Assembly: GCF_014202505.1 (NCBI RefSeq)
Contig: NZ_JACHGW010000001.1
Location: 62,001 to 126,000, forward strand
Length of the DNA stretch: 64,000 nucleotides
Source of the DNA: Armatimonas rosea
Lineage (GTDB): Bacteria > Armatimonadota > Armatimonadia > Armatimonadales > Armatimonadaceae
Reading direction: 5' to 3'
Numbering within the stretch: the first letter of the stretch is position 1; every line of letters begins with the position of its first letter. This document shows, one piece after another, positions 63,486 to 64,000 of the stretch. A model generated the notes under the pieces. It searched no databases. It saw only the letters and a program-made list of their open reading frames with translations, and was not told the origin of the DNA. Made by a program: the position numbers and the translations under genes.

Positions 63486-64000
63486 ATGGCAAACCAACCT
63501 ATCTCCCCTATCTCTTGGCGCGGAGTCTTCCCCGCCGTCACCACCCAGATGCACGCCGACCAGAGTATCGACTGGGCCGCACAAGCACACCATCTTGAGG
63601 TGCTGATCGACTCGGGCATCCATGGCCTGATCCTGTGTGGCTCGCTCGGGGAGAACCAGACCCTGCTCCCCGACGAAAAACGCGCGGTGGTGAAGCACGC
63701 CAAGGAAGTGGCCGCAGGGCGTATCCCCGTGCTCTCCGGGGTCGCGGAGATGAGCACGGCGGCGGCGTGCCAGTATGTCCAGGACATGGAGGCGCTCGGG
63801 GCCGATGGCGTCATGGTCCTCCCCGCGATGGTCTACAAGTCCGATCCCCGCGAGACCATGGCGCACTTTAGGACGGTCGCAGCCGCCAGCAAGCTCCCGA
63901 TCATTGTCTACAACAACCCGGTCGGCTATGGAGTCGATATCACCCCCAAGATGTTTGCCGAGCTCGCCGATGTCGAGACCCTGGTCGCGATTAAAGAGTC
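63486..64000 (+). CDS. DapA/dihydrodipicolinate-synthase-family aldolase (truncated by window end)
   Basis: The first 171 residues are in the window. The DapA-family barrel shows FPAVTTQMHADQSID, LCGSLGENQTLLPDEK in place of GTTGE, the YNNP tyrosine (IIVYNNPVGYGVD), and the Schiff-base lysine at the very end in VAIKES. The altered GSLGE motif and catabolic neighbours suggest a sugar-acid or hydroxyproline-type aldolase/dehydratase rather than lysine biosynthesis. The ATG is nine bases after TATAAT, with no Shine-Dalgarno. Confidence 0.9.
   Translation, partial: MANQPISPISWRGVFPAVTTQMHADQSIDWAAQAHHLEVLIDSGIHGLILCGSLGENQTLLPDEKRAVVKHAKEVAAGRIPVLSGVAEMSTAAACQYVQDMEALGADGVMVLPAMVYKSDPRETMAHFRTVAAASKLPIIVYNNPVGYGVDITPKMFAELADVETLVAIKE

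Overview
The window is GC-rich, densely packed bacterial chromosome with many 1-71 base overlaps between genes. I see no phage, insertion sequence, CRISPR array, rRNA or tRNA. The best lineage guess is Armatimonadota or a near relative. This is an inference from the prepilin style (leader, then FTLIELLVV, then a very large body), the compact start sites and the gene repertoire; no phylogenetic marker was tested. Two perfect parS sites flank parAB, and the ATP synthase genes lie next door, so the 38-48 kb part probably lies in the origin-proximal domain.

Layout. 1-9.2 kb: acetyl-CoA synthetase, threonylcarbamoyl-AMP synthase, a sugar-phosphate-isomerase-like protein, the SbcD/SbcC nuclease pair and a TM2-type membrane protein, with three long inverted-repeat elements between genes. 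9.25-33.14 kb (minus strand): one apparent transcription unit of about 24 kb with a promoter at 33111-33140 and a terminator at 9253-9290. It encodes four class III (type IV pilin/pseudopilin) proteins in the order GspG/H-like, GspI/PilV-like, GspJ/PilW-like, GspK/PilX-like, followed by two very large exported proteins (1638 and 3472 aa) with beta-propeller-like repeats. This resembles a type IV pilus tip module (minor pilins plus PilY1) in which most parts are several times the usual size. It is the most unusual system in the window.

33.2-38.7 kb: a zinc-ribbon protein, type II dehydroquinase, a MazG / parvulin-lipoprotein / BsuPI-domain operon and an orphan sugar-binding lipoprotein. 38.7-45.4 kb (minus): one operon carrying an ACT-domain protein, aspartate kinase, AtpZ- and AtpI-like proteins and ATP synthase a, c, b, delta and alpha. 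It ends after atpA, so gamma, beta and epsilon are not in this window. 45.5-46 kb: a c-di-GMP-I (GEMM) riboswitch in front of a FlgM-like anti-sigma gene. 46-48.5 kb: parAB with its parS sites and an orphan ABC ATPase. 48.6-50.9 kb: phoU, a small gene, a HAD phosphatase, and a short gene behind a possibly structured leader RNA.

50.9-61.3 kb: HtrA-like protease, an ECF sigma / FecR-like / unknown-protein operon, a class C beta-lactamase-fold hydrolase, a YmdB-type phosphodiesterase, RNase D, an acyl-CoA-ligase/SDR pair and a secreted papain-type protease. 61.3-64 kb: a GntR regulator, an MFS anion transporter and a truncated DapA-family aldolase, which look like a catabolic module for an organic acid or sugar acid.

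At many transcription starts a good -10 hexamer ends only 5-9 bases before the start codon, so leaderless or nearly leaderless mRNAs appear common here. Where an obvious Shine-Dalgarno exists, it was used to choose the start.
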